64,000 bases of DNA, from contig NC_051431.1 in NCBI RefSeq assembly GCF_001649575.2, positions 24,600,299 to 24,664,298 of the forward strand, given 5' to 3'. Shown here piece by piece: positions 45,461 to 56,700 of this stretch. The stretch's first letter is position 1; the number at the start of each line of letters is the position of its first letter. The position numbers were made by a program, and so were the translations under genes. The notes under the pieces are model-generated. The model was not told the origin of the DNA, searched no databases, and saw nothing but the letters and a program-made list of their open reading frames with translations. The stretch is from Kryptolebias marmoratus. Its lineage: Eukaryota > Chordata > Actinopteri > Cyprinodontiformes > Rivulidae.

Positions 45461-46117
45461 CTCTTCGAGTGCTTTTAGTCATTATTATTATTAATCATTC
45501 ATCAATCATTTCTGTAGATCTTTTCAAGACCCCCAACTTGTTGACTTCCATACAACACCAGAATTTAAACAGTTTGTTTAATGTTTGTTGAATAGACAGG
45601 AAAGTCCAGCAGCGGTCCTGAACTAACTCTCAGGCTTTTCCACATTTTCCTAAAAGAGCACTTTGCTCTCAAACTGCAGGTTTACTTGTGGTTCCTAGAG
45701 TAAAAGTAGAACAGGAGGCAGAGCTTTCAATTATCAGGCTCCTCTCCTGAGGAACCAACTCCCAGTTTCTGTCTGTGAGGCTGACGCTCTAACTACTTCT
45801 AATGTGTGTTCATTAAAAGGTTAAAAAACTTTTTAATAAAAAAGAAATCAGGTGGTTTTGGTGAAAGACACTTTTTGGGCAGGTATGCTGTGGTGGGATA
45901 ATCTTTTCATTTTCTAATAATGAATTAATATAAATGTTCAGAGTTTGAAATACTTTTTAGACTCAAACCCTGAACTGTACTTCTTCATATTTTTGTCTCT
46001 GACTTATGTGGAGAATTCCTTAGTCTTTATGCTGAGTCTTGCTTGGTGGTGCCCTTACTACTTACACAAAAACTAATCAAGGCAGAGTCTACTGCTGGCT
46101 AAAAGCTCAACACCCTG

Positions 46118-46315
46118 ATGGAGGTTGTTAGGGGCAGAATGCTGGCTAAACTGCAGGAAATCATGAACTGTAACTTCTACCCCCTCAAAAAAACAAATAA
46201 AGACAGTCTTAGGAGATGCATCAGCAACAGACTCATCCACCCCAGATTCACAAAGGAATGGTGCCTGCTGTCTCCAGGCTTTAGAATTCATCCACCTCCA
46301 TTAAACCAGGACTAA
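46118..46315 (+). mobile_element. Possible LINE 3'-end ORF remnant
   Basis: A 65-codon frame includes SLRRCISNRLIHPRFTKEW. It faintly resembles the SSFSNRL..P/RYRRSF tail often seen near the end of fish LINE ORF2. The match is weak and may be chance. Confidence 0.25.
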
Positions 46316-46359
46316 AACTGATCTGACTTAGGTCACCCAGTGAACCTTTGAATGGATTT

Positions 46360-46980
46360 TAACATATTTGGACACATGAAAATTAAATATCAATTTTAGC
46401 AATTCAGAAAGATTAAAGCCAGACTGGCAGAAGGCTAGAAAAATTGTCTCGCTGAATTTATTTCAGCGACAGGGCATAACACCTGCTACGTTCATGTCAA
46501 AAAATTAGGACACCCTGTCCCCTAATAGTATGTGTTACCCGTAAAATAAAATAAAATAACTTCAGTGAGACACTTCTTGTAGCCATACACCAGACTGGCT
46601 TTAATCTTTCTGTGTTGTTAAAATTGATATTTGATTTACATATGTCCAAATATGTTAAAAAAAAACACACAAACCTTCATAGGGTGTTCTAATTTTTCAC
46701 ATGACTATAGTTGCATCTAATTGTTTACCAGATGAATATGGCACCTTCAGGTATCTGTAAAGTGTTCCAAAGGCCAGAGGTGTGGAGGTCGACAATTCTC
46801 TTCCTGATATCTTGGCTGATTTTTTTAGGTTTTTGCATGATGCCAAATAAGAAGCAGAGTTTTTGAGGTGAGCCTTTAAATGCATCAATAGGTGTGCCTC
46901 CAGTTAACTTAAATGTTGTCAGCTAACCAATCAAAAGCTTCCAAAGCCATGACATCACTATCTGCTTAACTTCGTTTTCA
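46360..46980. mobile_element. Tc1/mariner-like transposon remnant
   Basis: Positions 46,362-46,427 and 46,588-46,655 are inverted repeats of each other (AGATTAAAGCCAGACTGG against CCAGACTGGCTTTAATCTTT). AAAAATTAGGACACCCTG at 46,498 faces AGGGTGTTCTAATTTTTCAC at 46,682, the kind of terminal repeat seen in Tc1-like elements. The flank 46,700-46,970 includes AAAAGCTTCCAAAGCCATGA, also typical. No transposase remains. Confidence 0.6.
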
Positions 46981-46981
46981 G

Positions 46982-47156
<175 letters not shown>

Positions 47157-47896
47157 GACATAGACTGAACTGCTGTTGACTCAGGGGGTTATCAGTTATG
47201 ATGGCTTCCAGGGAGTTAAAACAAGTCTTACTCCTTCAATTATTTGGAGTGTTTTGTGTTCACCTTCAATGAGACAGTCCAGTGGGGGTAAAGGTTAAGT
47301 TACTGCACTTTACTGTATGAGTACAAGGAGGTACTAAAGTAGCAATGTCAAAACCAAGCATTTAAATTTGCTTGCAGCCTTTCACAAGGTCATATCTTCC
47401 TGTTTTGAGGGGAAAGTCTGTTTGGTTTTCTGTGGAATTGTTTTGCAACAATAACTGTCAATCAAACATGCATAAAGAAGTAAGCTGCAAATGCATGTAG
47501 GTTTTGAGATGATCTTTACGAAGCGCAGCGAGTTTCCTGTATGTAACCACAAAGAACACCTTTATCTGGAAGTACAGTCTCACGGGTTTGTGTGTCCTGA
47601 TGATACTTGGATAATACTGGGTTAATCATCCTAAACCATTTATGCGACGTCTTTTTCGAAATATTCCAAATTGCACAAAACAAAAAACAACAACAAGTGA
47701 CTTTGTTCCTGTGCAACAGCGAGAGCACAACTCAGATCTTGTCACGTAGGTTTCCTGTTACTTTCGACTCCTTCCCACCACACAAATTAAAATTCGAGAG
47801 GGGAACTTCCCAGACAGGAGCTTGGCTCACACATATCAGACACAGAAACATTTTTCTCTTCTTCTTCTTCGGGTGAGAAAAACTACAAGCAGCATC

Positions 47897-48754
47897 ATGA
47901 TTAGGCCTATTTATGCTGTGGTTTTTGGCTGTATTCTGGCGCTTGGCCTGCCTCTCAACGCCACGTCTCTCTGGATTCTGCTTCGCCACCACGGCCTCAA
48001 ATCACCCAACGCTGTCCTCATGATCAACCTGGCGATCTCCGACCTGCTGCTGGTCATCTTCCTGCCTGTGAGAGTCTACCTGTATGCCACAGGCACCTGG
48101 CCTCTGGGGAAAACGACCTGTCTCCTGGTTACACTTCTCTTTCGCGACAACATCCGCTCAAGCTCCATCTTCATCACCTTCATCAGCGTGGACCGTCTGC
48201 TGGCTGTGGTTTACCCTCTGAGGTCACGCCACCTTCGCACTGCATCCAATGCCGTGAAAGGCGCTGCCCTCGTTTGGCTGTATGTGTTGGTGCTGAACAT
48301 CCCGGAGGGTGTGAACATGTCGAGGCACTTACGCAGTCAAAATGAGACGACTTGCTTCGAATCTGCTCACTCTAAAAACCCAAGGAAATCAAATATCATC
48401 TACATTCATATCGTGGTAATGCTCGTCATGCTGGCGGTCAACATCTGGTGCACCGTCATGGTGCTGGGGACTCTGCACAGTCGTCTCAGTGCATCTGCAA
48501 GGGTCAACAACAAGGTGAATGTCATGGTGATTTTTGCCATGAACTTGGTGATTTTTATCATATGTTTCCTTCCTGTAACGCTCAGTTCAGTGTTAGATAT
48601 TAATGGCTCTGATCTCACTCCGTTGATATGTCTGGCTACTGTCAACTGCTGTCTGGATCCACTGCTGTATTACTTTTCCCTCGATGCTTTCTGGAGGAAA
48701 AAAGAGGACGCCAATATGAGGCGGACAACAAGGACAAACGACACCGAACAGTGA
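47897..48754 (+). CDS. Class A GPCR, GPR55/GPR35/LPA-receptor-like
   Basis: This is a rhodopsin-family receptor of the delta (purinergic/lysophospholipid-like) group, 285 aa, intact in one exon. Seven membrane segments are visible. Key residues are N21 in GLPLNA (TM1), D49 in LAISDLLL (TM2), and Cys75 and Cys153, which form the expected extracellular disulphide. DR at 99-100 gives VDRLLAV in place of DRY, TM6 has CFLP, and TM7 has NCCLDPLLYYF in place of NPxxY. The extracellular N-terminus is very short, about five residues. The ATG lies 4 bp after an acceptor-like AG preceded by a pyrimidine tract (47,850-47,870), so an upstream 5' UTR exon is likely. The upstream in-frame extension has no ATG. 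Position beside itm2c suggests a GPR55 relative; LPAR5/LPAR6-like is the alternative. The ligand is unknown. Confidence 0.85.
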   Translation: MIRPIYAVVFGCILALGLPLNATSLWILLRHHGLKSPNAVLMINLAISDLLLVIFLPVRVYLYATGTWPLGKTTCLLVTLLFRDNIRSSSIFITFISVDRLLAVVYPLRSRHLRTASNAVKGAALVWLYVLVLNIPEGVNMSRHLRSQNETTCFESAHSKNPRKSNIIYIHIVVMLVMLAVNIWCTVMVLGTLHSRLSASARVNNKVNVMVIFAMNLVIFIICFLPVTLSSVLDINGSDLTPLICLATVNCCLDPLLYYFSLDAFWRKKEDANMRRTTRTNDTEQ

Positions 48755-49815
48755 CACCAGTTTAAAAAAAATATCTGTAGTAGTGTAGACAAGGCCATAG
48801 AGAGGAAGTTGTACAAAAAAAGCTTTTAAAAAAAAAAATTCCTACACAAAAGAAACAAGGGGTTCGCCGCTAAATTGGCTCTGGTCAACGATGAAAGGGT
48901 TAAATCTATTAAACCATCTGGAACCAGGCGTGTTGTTGTGATATCAATACGCTCATATTTTCTCAGAAAAGATAAGAAAGATCTTGAAAATAAAATCTTA
49001 TCTAACTTTTGTTGATTTAGCGCAGTAAACTGTTGAAAATAAAAAAAAGAAGTCAGTATGGTGTCATCACTGGTTCGTGTCACCTCATCCTGAAACTTCA
49101 TTTTATGTTTCGCTGTCTTGAAACCAAACAAATGAGCCAAGGAGCTGACTGAGTTTCTGCTGATAGTATTTATGTCTAAAACATTCTGCGCAATAATGAT
49201 GTGATGCAAATTACAGGTTTTTCGTAGCAAAGTCCTGTCAGCCTTTCTCTAAGCTGTGTCTATGATTATCTAATTGCAGCTTCATATTTGAGTGATATTA
49301 ATGTAGTAAATTAGGCTCTCACGAAAGCAGCAGTGACATTTTTACATGTTTTCTGATTTGAATGTATTTGACAAAGTATGGGATTCATTGCAGATGCATA
49401 AATGCTTCAGACAAAATGGTTTAACTCTTGTGTATGTCATAAGTTCATTGTGCGACTCAAGCTGCTGTCTTTTGGAGGAGGGGGGGGGGTTGAATTTGAG
49501 TTTTGGTTTCACTGCAGGTGAAGGTAAACCCACTGCTTTAGTCCCACGTCCCCACCAGATGATGGGTGTCATCTCCTACAGCAGGAATAGATAGCTTTAT
49601 ACATAGATTTGAAATGATTCATAACAAAACCAGGTTATCAGAAATTTGTATTTTATGTTTCTTACAATTTTGCAAGTACAAATTGTTACCAGAGGCAGCA
49701 GAAATACAGCTGTGAAGGAATCGCAGCAGAGGAAACTCAAAAACACAGGCGCCACTCGAGCTACAGTGGAGCAGATGCACGGCTAAGACTGGTACAGAAA
49801 AACAAACTGTCTTTG

Positions 49816-49819
<4 letters not shown>

Positions 49820-49857
<38 letters not shown>
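49820..49857. repeat. (TA)n microsatellite
   Basis: About nineteen alternating AT units. Confidence 0.9.
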
Positions 49858-49859
<2 letters not shown>

Positions 49860-49979
49860 AATAGATAGTTGAGGCATTTAAAGTAGAGTTCTGAAGAAAT
49901 GTCATCAACAACAGGAAATGGTCCTCTGGTAGTGGTGTAATGGTTTATAAAAAACAAAACAATGAAACAACATCAAATG

Positions 49980-50165
49980 AATTGCTATGAAATTTTGGAA
50001 ACAGGAGTTTTTTAAGACGACAGTGATCCACTTTGGGTTTGTTGGCATTTGAACTAGCCATTAGCTCATCAGTCCAATCAAACTTAAACTCTTCAAACTA
50101 CTGCCATTAATTGTTAATAACATTTCTACAGAACCCCACTTCAAAATGGCTGAACGATCCATTTA
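49980..50165. repeat. Partial foldback family C copy
   Basis: CCCACTTCAAAATGGCTGAACGATCC near 50,135 parallels CTCACTTCAAAATGACTGAACGATGC near 38,463. The flanking GTGATCCACTTTGGGTTTG resembles the arm at 38,255. Confidence 0.45.
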
Positions 50166-51829
50166 AGACAGTGCTGCTATACTATTAAAAGCTATTTAAT
50201 AGCTTTAGCTTCATGGCTATTAAACAAACTATTGATTATGTTTTCTGTAGCTTATAGTAGAAGGTGAGATTGATTTGGCAACAACGTTTTATCTTTGACA
50301 ATGATGTGTTGGAGGCTGAAAATAGGGAGAAACAAGGATTGGTTGGGTTGATTAGAAAGTTGGATCATGTCCACAGCTGCAGCTGTTGTCAGATATTTCT
50401 GCTCTGCTGCAATCCAAAAATCATCCAAATGGAAGAAAAATAGGTCAATAATGTGTGACCAAGTGATAGTCTAGAGAACATGCTGAAAATAATCAAATAA
50501 AGTAAAGAAAAGAAACAAACTATGTAGGGCAAGCTGATGACAATAAAATACAAAGAAAAAAGATATCCAAAATGACAACTCGCAGCACAGTGTGTGGCCC
50601 CCATTTGCAGCCCGGCTGATAAAGCGGGTAAGCCGGCTGGGCTGAGCTTGTGCTCAGCCAAGTGCCTCGCTCAGATCCAGCAGCTAAATAGGCCTATGGT
50701 CCCTCTGACCATGTGACAGATGTAAACAAAGCATAGTTGTGCTGATGAATGAAGTCAGGTAGTTGCCTGAATATGATAAATTCCAGGCTCTGTGTTAATC
50801 AGTAAGTCAGTTTTGGTATTTTTATGTCTCTATCGCATGTTTATGTTGTCAGCTTTTAATGACATCGTAAGTTTAGATCACACTGATAGGTCATCCCCAA
50901 TTTAAGGCGCCTCCTCTTCCCACAGGCGAACACTTTGCTCTGCGTTTATGGCAAAGCTCCTCCCGTCCCCACTTGTCACTTCCACCTGGGTCAACGCCTG
51001 GCTGACTCAAAAGGAGCGCACCCATCCTATTGCTCTCCTGACAGAGGCCCCACAATCAAAATGGACCATTCAGTTCATAAAAATACACTAAAGCCAGAAC
51101 TGGGTCAAACTAATCTCTGATGGTGCCGTAAGAAGGAACACATCAACTAGTTTGACAAGTTGACTTGGCTTCATGTTATCCACACCTGCTGGCATGTGTT
51201 GGTCAAACGAGTCAAGTTCAGGAAGGACAACTCATGGAACCAAATGGATCTGCTACTGACAGCACACCTTCAGAAGTCCAGGCCTCGATGGATTTGGGTT
51301 GTTTTCAACATTTCATTAAATACAAAAACATAAGCAAACCTACCACATCCCTCCCTTCAGTTATTCTGGTATGTGTTAGAAAACCCTGAATCATTCTGCA
51401 GCTCAAGGCGTTTTGCACTGAAGGGAAATCAAAAATGTCATCCAAGCTGTTATTGATGCAAAGTTCCAGGAAGGAAATAGCTTTTTTTTTTAATTGTTTG
51501 AAATGATGTACAAACAGTCAGTTTTGTGTTGCGTATACATTATTACAAAATCATCCAATGTTCGCTGAAATGTTCAGTTCTTTCCATTAACGTGACCAGA
51601 AAAACAAAATGACAGCAACTTTTTGGCCTTCAGTATGACTCATTTCAGCTCAACTTAGTAAATTTTATCTTCAAGTCTTCTTCAGACATTAAGGCTTCTT
51701 TGTCACCATGTTGACTAAAGAATTTCATCAGTGTAAAATCCTGCAACAATTATGCTTGTGCTTTTGTTCCCATCGTGACTCTACAGGTGCCTAGAGAGGA
51801 CAAACCCAACACTGAGTATATGGGCCGTT

Positions 51830-52420
51830 TGTTTTAAAACGTCTGTCGTATCAAACTCATTTATGTGGTTTTACAGCTAAACTCAAAACATTTCTGAGAA
51901 AAAATTTGAAGGGTGCAAATGCATCTAGTGTTTTATTCAGGAGTTATGAAAAAGTTAAAGACCTTTTTTTCCTCGCTTTGAAGAGAAAATTCTGAGCTCA
52001 GAAACAATGGGAGTCAATGGGAGTCTGGATGTGCTCCCTCTGCATTCTGGGAAAAAACGAAGTTCTGTAGCAATGAAAATCACTCTGAGTGACAGAAAAA
52101 AAAAGTGCCAACATTTTGATGCCTAAACTGTAGAAGAGTAAAGTTTATGGAAGTAAAAAATTGTTTGTTTGCAAAATTTTTAGAAAGTTTAAACAGTGTG
52201 TGCTAGGGGTTGTGAGATTATCACACTCCAAGTTAAACATTATGTAGTAAAATCTTCAAAAATTCTAAAACTTAAATTATGATTGTGTAAAAACATTACA
52301 GCAGGCCAGATTAGACATGCAAAGCCCAACTTTCTGTGACTTTAAATGTTTCTAATGTGAACCATGTCCGAGTCCTTTCATATTTTTATTTTTTGTGAAT
52401 TTCATTAATCCTGCACCTCT
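51830..52420 (+). repeat. Dispersed repeat family D
   Basis: Shares in order CAAGTTAAACATTATGTAG, GATTGTGTAAAAACATTA and TTTTGTGAATTTCATTAA with 14,585-14,850. Its left part resembles the inverted copy at 30,715-31,065. Confidence 0.55.
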
Positions 52421-52770
52421 TCCAAAGGTCCTAACTCCCTCTTTCCGACCAAATTGCGCATTTTGGGTTTTGTTATTTCTGTTGTTTTTGTATTCGTGTT
52501 TCCAAAGCTGAAGATTAGTGATTTCAAAACTGGGATGGAAACAGAATAATGACCTAAAAGTAATTAAGGGTGCTGATGCATTGAAGTGCCTGTAGGTTTT
52601 TAACTAAATTAAATGAAGAAGTTGAAGCTAAACACACGGGACTGAAACTTGCTGCTGCTACAGGCTTTTTAAGCACAACAGTAAAGGGTTAATAGCTGAG
52701 AGAAATGACTGCATGATTAAAAATAATGTCCAGAAACAAAAGGCACCAACAGCTTCTCAGTTTAGTCATT

Positions 52771-52776
52771 TTTATT
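52771..52776 (-). promoter_or_regulatory. itm2c: Candidate itm2c polyadenylation signal (AATAAA)
   Basis: AATAAA on the minus strand lies about 945 bp beyond the itm2c stop codon, giving a 3' UTR of roughly 0.97 kb. The next plausible hexamers are further away. Confidence 0.5.
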
Positions 52777-53719
52777 TACTTCACATACAGGTGTCAATAG
52801 CAGACAAAATATACAGATTAAAGTTTTGTTGAGCTAACATATCAGATAATGTGCTCCCTTTGTGTTGACTTTAGCCCAGGCTGTAACTCTGGACTAAGGC
52901 TTTAATGTTTTATAAAGAAAGAAGGGAAAGAAAATTTAAAAATGAAAATGTCTGTTTCTGTTAAAGATGAGCACATGCGAAGTAAAACTCAGTCTACTGC
53001 AAAATGGTTCATGTATACACTCAGGGAAAAGCAAACAAGAGCAACAGAAAGAAATGGGTTTTAAAAGTAGCAAAATGTTACTTAATGAAAGCAGCCTAAC
53101 TTCAACTTCGTGATGGGGCTTTGGAACAAGAATTTTTTTTTTAAAAAAGGCAGAAAGGAGAGCGAAGAAGCAACAAACAGGCAAGCGATAATGCAAGCAA
53201 GCAACTAGTCATCAGCAGTTACGTGTTTACATCACACACAACATAGAAAAACAGAAAGAACTTAGCCAGGTTTATCTAGAAATTTAAGTAAGCAAAGCAA
53301 GAGCTCATACTTTCCACAAATGACTTTAGTAAATCTAGAAAACACAAACGTACCCTCAGGACTGCAGAACAGAAAACAACCCAAAGCACAGTCACCTTGA
53401 CAACACATGGAGACAGTAACCATCATACAGTACGAATCCCCCGAAGAGCAAGAGGAGAGATGCTGAAATGATCCTTCATTATTGGCTTTAAAGATTTGCT
53501 ACATGGAAAAATCCTGTGACAGAACTAACAACTCCGTATTGCATCATCACTTCAGGGTGAGTACAACACATAATAAACAAACAAACAGGAAACAAAAAAA
53601 AAAGAAAAACAAAGTACATCAAATCACTAGTAAAGTGCAACTCAGATGTGATCAGATCCAAAGAGGTGGGTGCTACAGTGGCTGGGGCAGTGGGTGGAGA
53701 TGTGCCTTCGGTCGGGCGT

Positions 53720-56700
53720 TCACGCTTCGTCACAGATGACCGTCTCCACCACGAAGGTGTTCTCAAAGTGGCGGATGTGATGGCAGTCCTTCGCGTCCCG
53801 CTTGTTGATGCCTGAAATGAAACGAGAGACTCAAACCGGCTCTCAGAGATCTGGCCCGGCCCGTACCGCGCCCCCTCCCACTCGTCCCTTCACGAGGTCG
53901 AACTCACGCCTGCGGGTGAGCCTGCGGGTCAGGCGGTACGTGTCCTTCCCGTTGCACAGGCGGTAGATGAAAGGTCCCAGCTGACGCATGTTGTGCACTT
54001 TGCCGCTCACCACCATCTCTTCGTGGATGATGTAAGTCTGAGGCAGGTATGTTCCCTTCTTCAAGAGGCAAACACAACAACAACAAGCTCGATGGGACAC
54101 TTTTGTCATCGGGATCATATTTCAGCAGAGGGATGGAATACAGGACAAACCTACTTAGCCCGATATCATGAGATTAAAGTCGGAATTTTCATTTTAGGAA
54201 GCTAGCCATCTTTTCCCCCCCAGATTAAATCACCGTAGTTATGAAATCTAAATTATTATAACAAAAATGCTCAAACATCTGCAGGCATTTCAGACTAGAA
54301 GCAAAGTTTGCATTTGAATCCTCAGCTTGTCATTTAGTCTTAAAATTCCCATGACAGCTAAAAGATTCATTGGAGTTTGAAAAGTCAGATGGTAAAATTT
54401 GCATTGCTTGAGCCTGATTTTAACATAACACTTAAGCACCAAGAGGATAAATTTGAAGTTTAAATGAACTCTCTCCTTCACGGTTGGAACACAAGAGCTT
54501 CAACTGTATGCAGTAAAAATCCAGTGACGTTTCATACTTCTACAGGCTTTAGGTGGAGAACCACAGAGAAATGATGAGAGTAACGTCTTATTCAGAATGA
54601 GTCCTCTGTGTCACATCACTATGGTCAGTTCGGAGCAACCACGATTCACTGACTGAAGCTGCATGAATAACTAAATGTTGCATCAGCATTAAACATTATA
54701 AACATGTGTTATAATACAGTTTTTCCATTCCACACTCCAGTAGGTGGTGGTAGCGCATGTTTGTGTTGGTTTGCCAACTGCCAGTAAACCCAAAAGAAGA
54801 AGACTGTTGGTAACGTCAACACTAACACGAGTTACATTGTTTTCTATTAGCTATATTAGCATTTCCTTGTTTGTTTGACAAGATTAAGTGGTAAATAAAA
54901 CCCACAACAACACACCGAGAAGAGTCAGGTTTAAAGTACGAAGCATTAGCTACACATTGTGTGGAAAAAAGTCAAATAAAAACTGCTGCGAAGGAAACAA
55001 TAAAGAGAAACGTAAGTCTTGTGGTGAACTAAACCAAGCCATTTTATACCCAGGTTAACAAGCCTGGCGCGGGTTCTTGGAACTGTAACACAACTCCAGC
55101 TCCTTTAGGAAGATCCTTTTAAAAACACAGCGCTGTTCACAACTGCAGCGGCGCTACCTTGACGTTGATAAGAAGCTCCCAGAAGTTGCGTGGAGGCATC
55201 ACAATGGTGGTGTTGAGCTCAATCACGTAGCATTTGTCCAGAGCAATGTCATGGTAGGCGGTCAGTCCCTGGAAAAACAAGAATAAAGGATTTGCAGCTC
55301 CAGCTCCGATTACTGAAAGTTTTTGTGCCGTTGTTTTACAGTTTGTGTTTTGTTGGCCGCATAAAATGGAGATATCAGATATTTAATAGGCCCAGGCAAT
55401 AATATTTGAATATTCAAAACAGCCATTACAGCGTACACACTGAAATAGTTTACGTGACAGTTGTTTAGATCAGAAGTACCACAAGTTGGCAGTAATGGAA
55501 AGACTAAAGCGGAAACTGTGGCCGCAGGTGAGCGCCACCTTTACTGCTAAAACTTGGAAACGCATCGACCTACGAGGCTGGTGAAAATAAAATGCAAAAA
55601 CACAAATATTCCTGACCAACAGAGTTATCAGGAACATACGTGTGCAGGCCCACAGCGCTTGTTCTATTAGAAAGGGTTCTCAGAGGTGGGATTTGAGGGA
55701 AATGGACTCGTTTCCAACGCTTGTTTTCATCCCGACCAAGTAGACAAACTGATTTAAAAACAAAACAAACAAAAAACAAAACATGAAATAAAAAAAAAAA
55801 CTTTAATCCTTCTTCAGAGGAGTATGATAGATGTATCGTTCATGTAAGAGCTGCATTCCCTCAGATACGTTTGAGATTTCTCAGCGTTCAGAACAGCGTG
55901 ATAATGGCCAAGTTCTGAAACTGAAACGGTGGTTGTGCTGACACTTTAAACACGAACAAAGAGTACTGTTCAAGTAGGGGGTGAAATAAACTTCTGAAAT
56001 GAATTGCATGAACAGCCCAAGTTGTGTGTGTATTGATAATATTTGAAGAATAATTATCAGTGATATCAAAAATACTACTTTTGTTTCAAATACCCCTCCC
56101 TAATATCTTAGAGTTTGTTTTCTCTTGGGCACAAGGGGGAGGAGGCGGAGAAGAGGAAAGGTGTCAGCACAGACAATTACTGTCCGTTCGGTTCGAAATC
56201 TTAACTGGCCATGGCTTCACTGTGAAGGACAAAACCTTAATTTAGCAGCAAATAAGCACTGATGGAGAAAATGGGGGTTTCAATCCATTAAGCCTCTCCA
56301 TCAGCGGTGCCTGGACTCGCGGACGTGATGAGCTCCGCAGGGCGCAGCCAGCTTTCCACTGATAACGCTTATATAATGAAAACAGGTACATTTGTTTAAT
56401 TCGTCAAGTAGTCTGTGTTTAAGAACTCCTAATGGATTGTGTGAGCCACTGTGGTGCGTCATGATGATTAGCTCCACCTGTTGATCCATGAGGAAAGAAA
56501 TCTGCGCCACAGTAGGGCTTCATTTTGTCTGCTTGTTCGAAACATTGTAGGATATTTTATTATATTTGGCTGTTATCTGTTAATTGCCTTATAGCCTAAA
56601 TTCGGGTATAAAAAGCGCATATTACCATAGGGCGAAGCTGCATTATTGAGTGATTGTGTGTGTCCTTAATTTTATGCGTTGGTTCATCTTAAAATGATGA

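Larger units (their letters stand above)
48755..52745. other. Intergenic interval between the GPCR and itm2c
   Basis: The genes converge, so this interval should contain the GPCR 3' UTR at its left and the end of the itm2c 3' UTR at its right. No further gene is recognised. Repeats are listed separately. The segment 50,900-51,390 has no clear repeat or coding identity. Confidence 0.5.

Noticed and set aside
47822..47896. Upstream extension of the GPCR frame
   Set aside because: The extension begins at TTG, not ATG, and contains an acceptor-like site just before the real ATG at 47,897.
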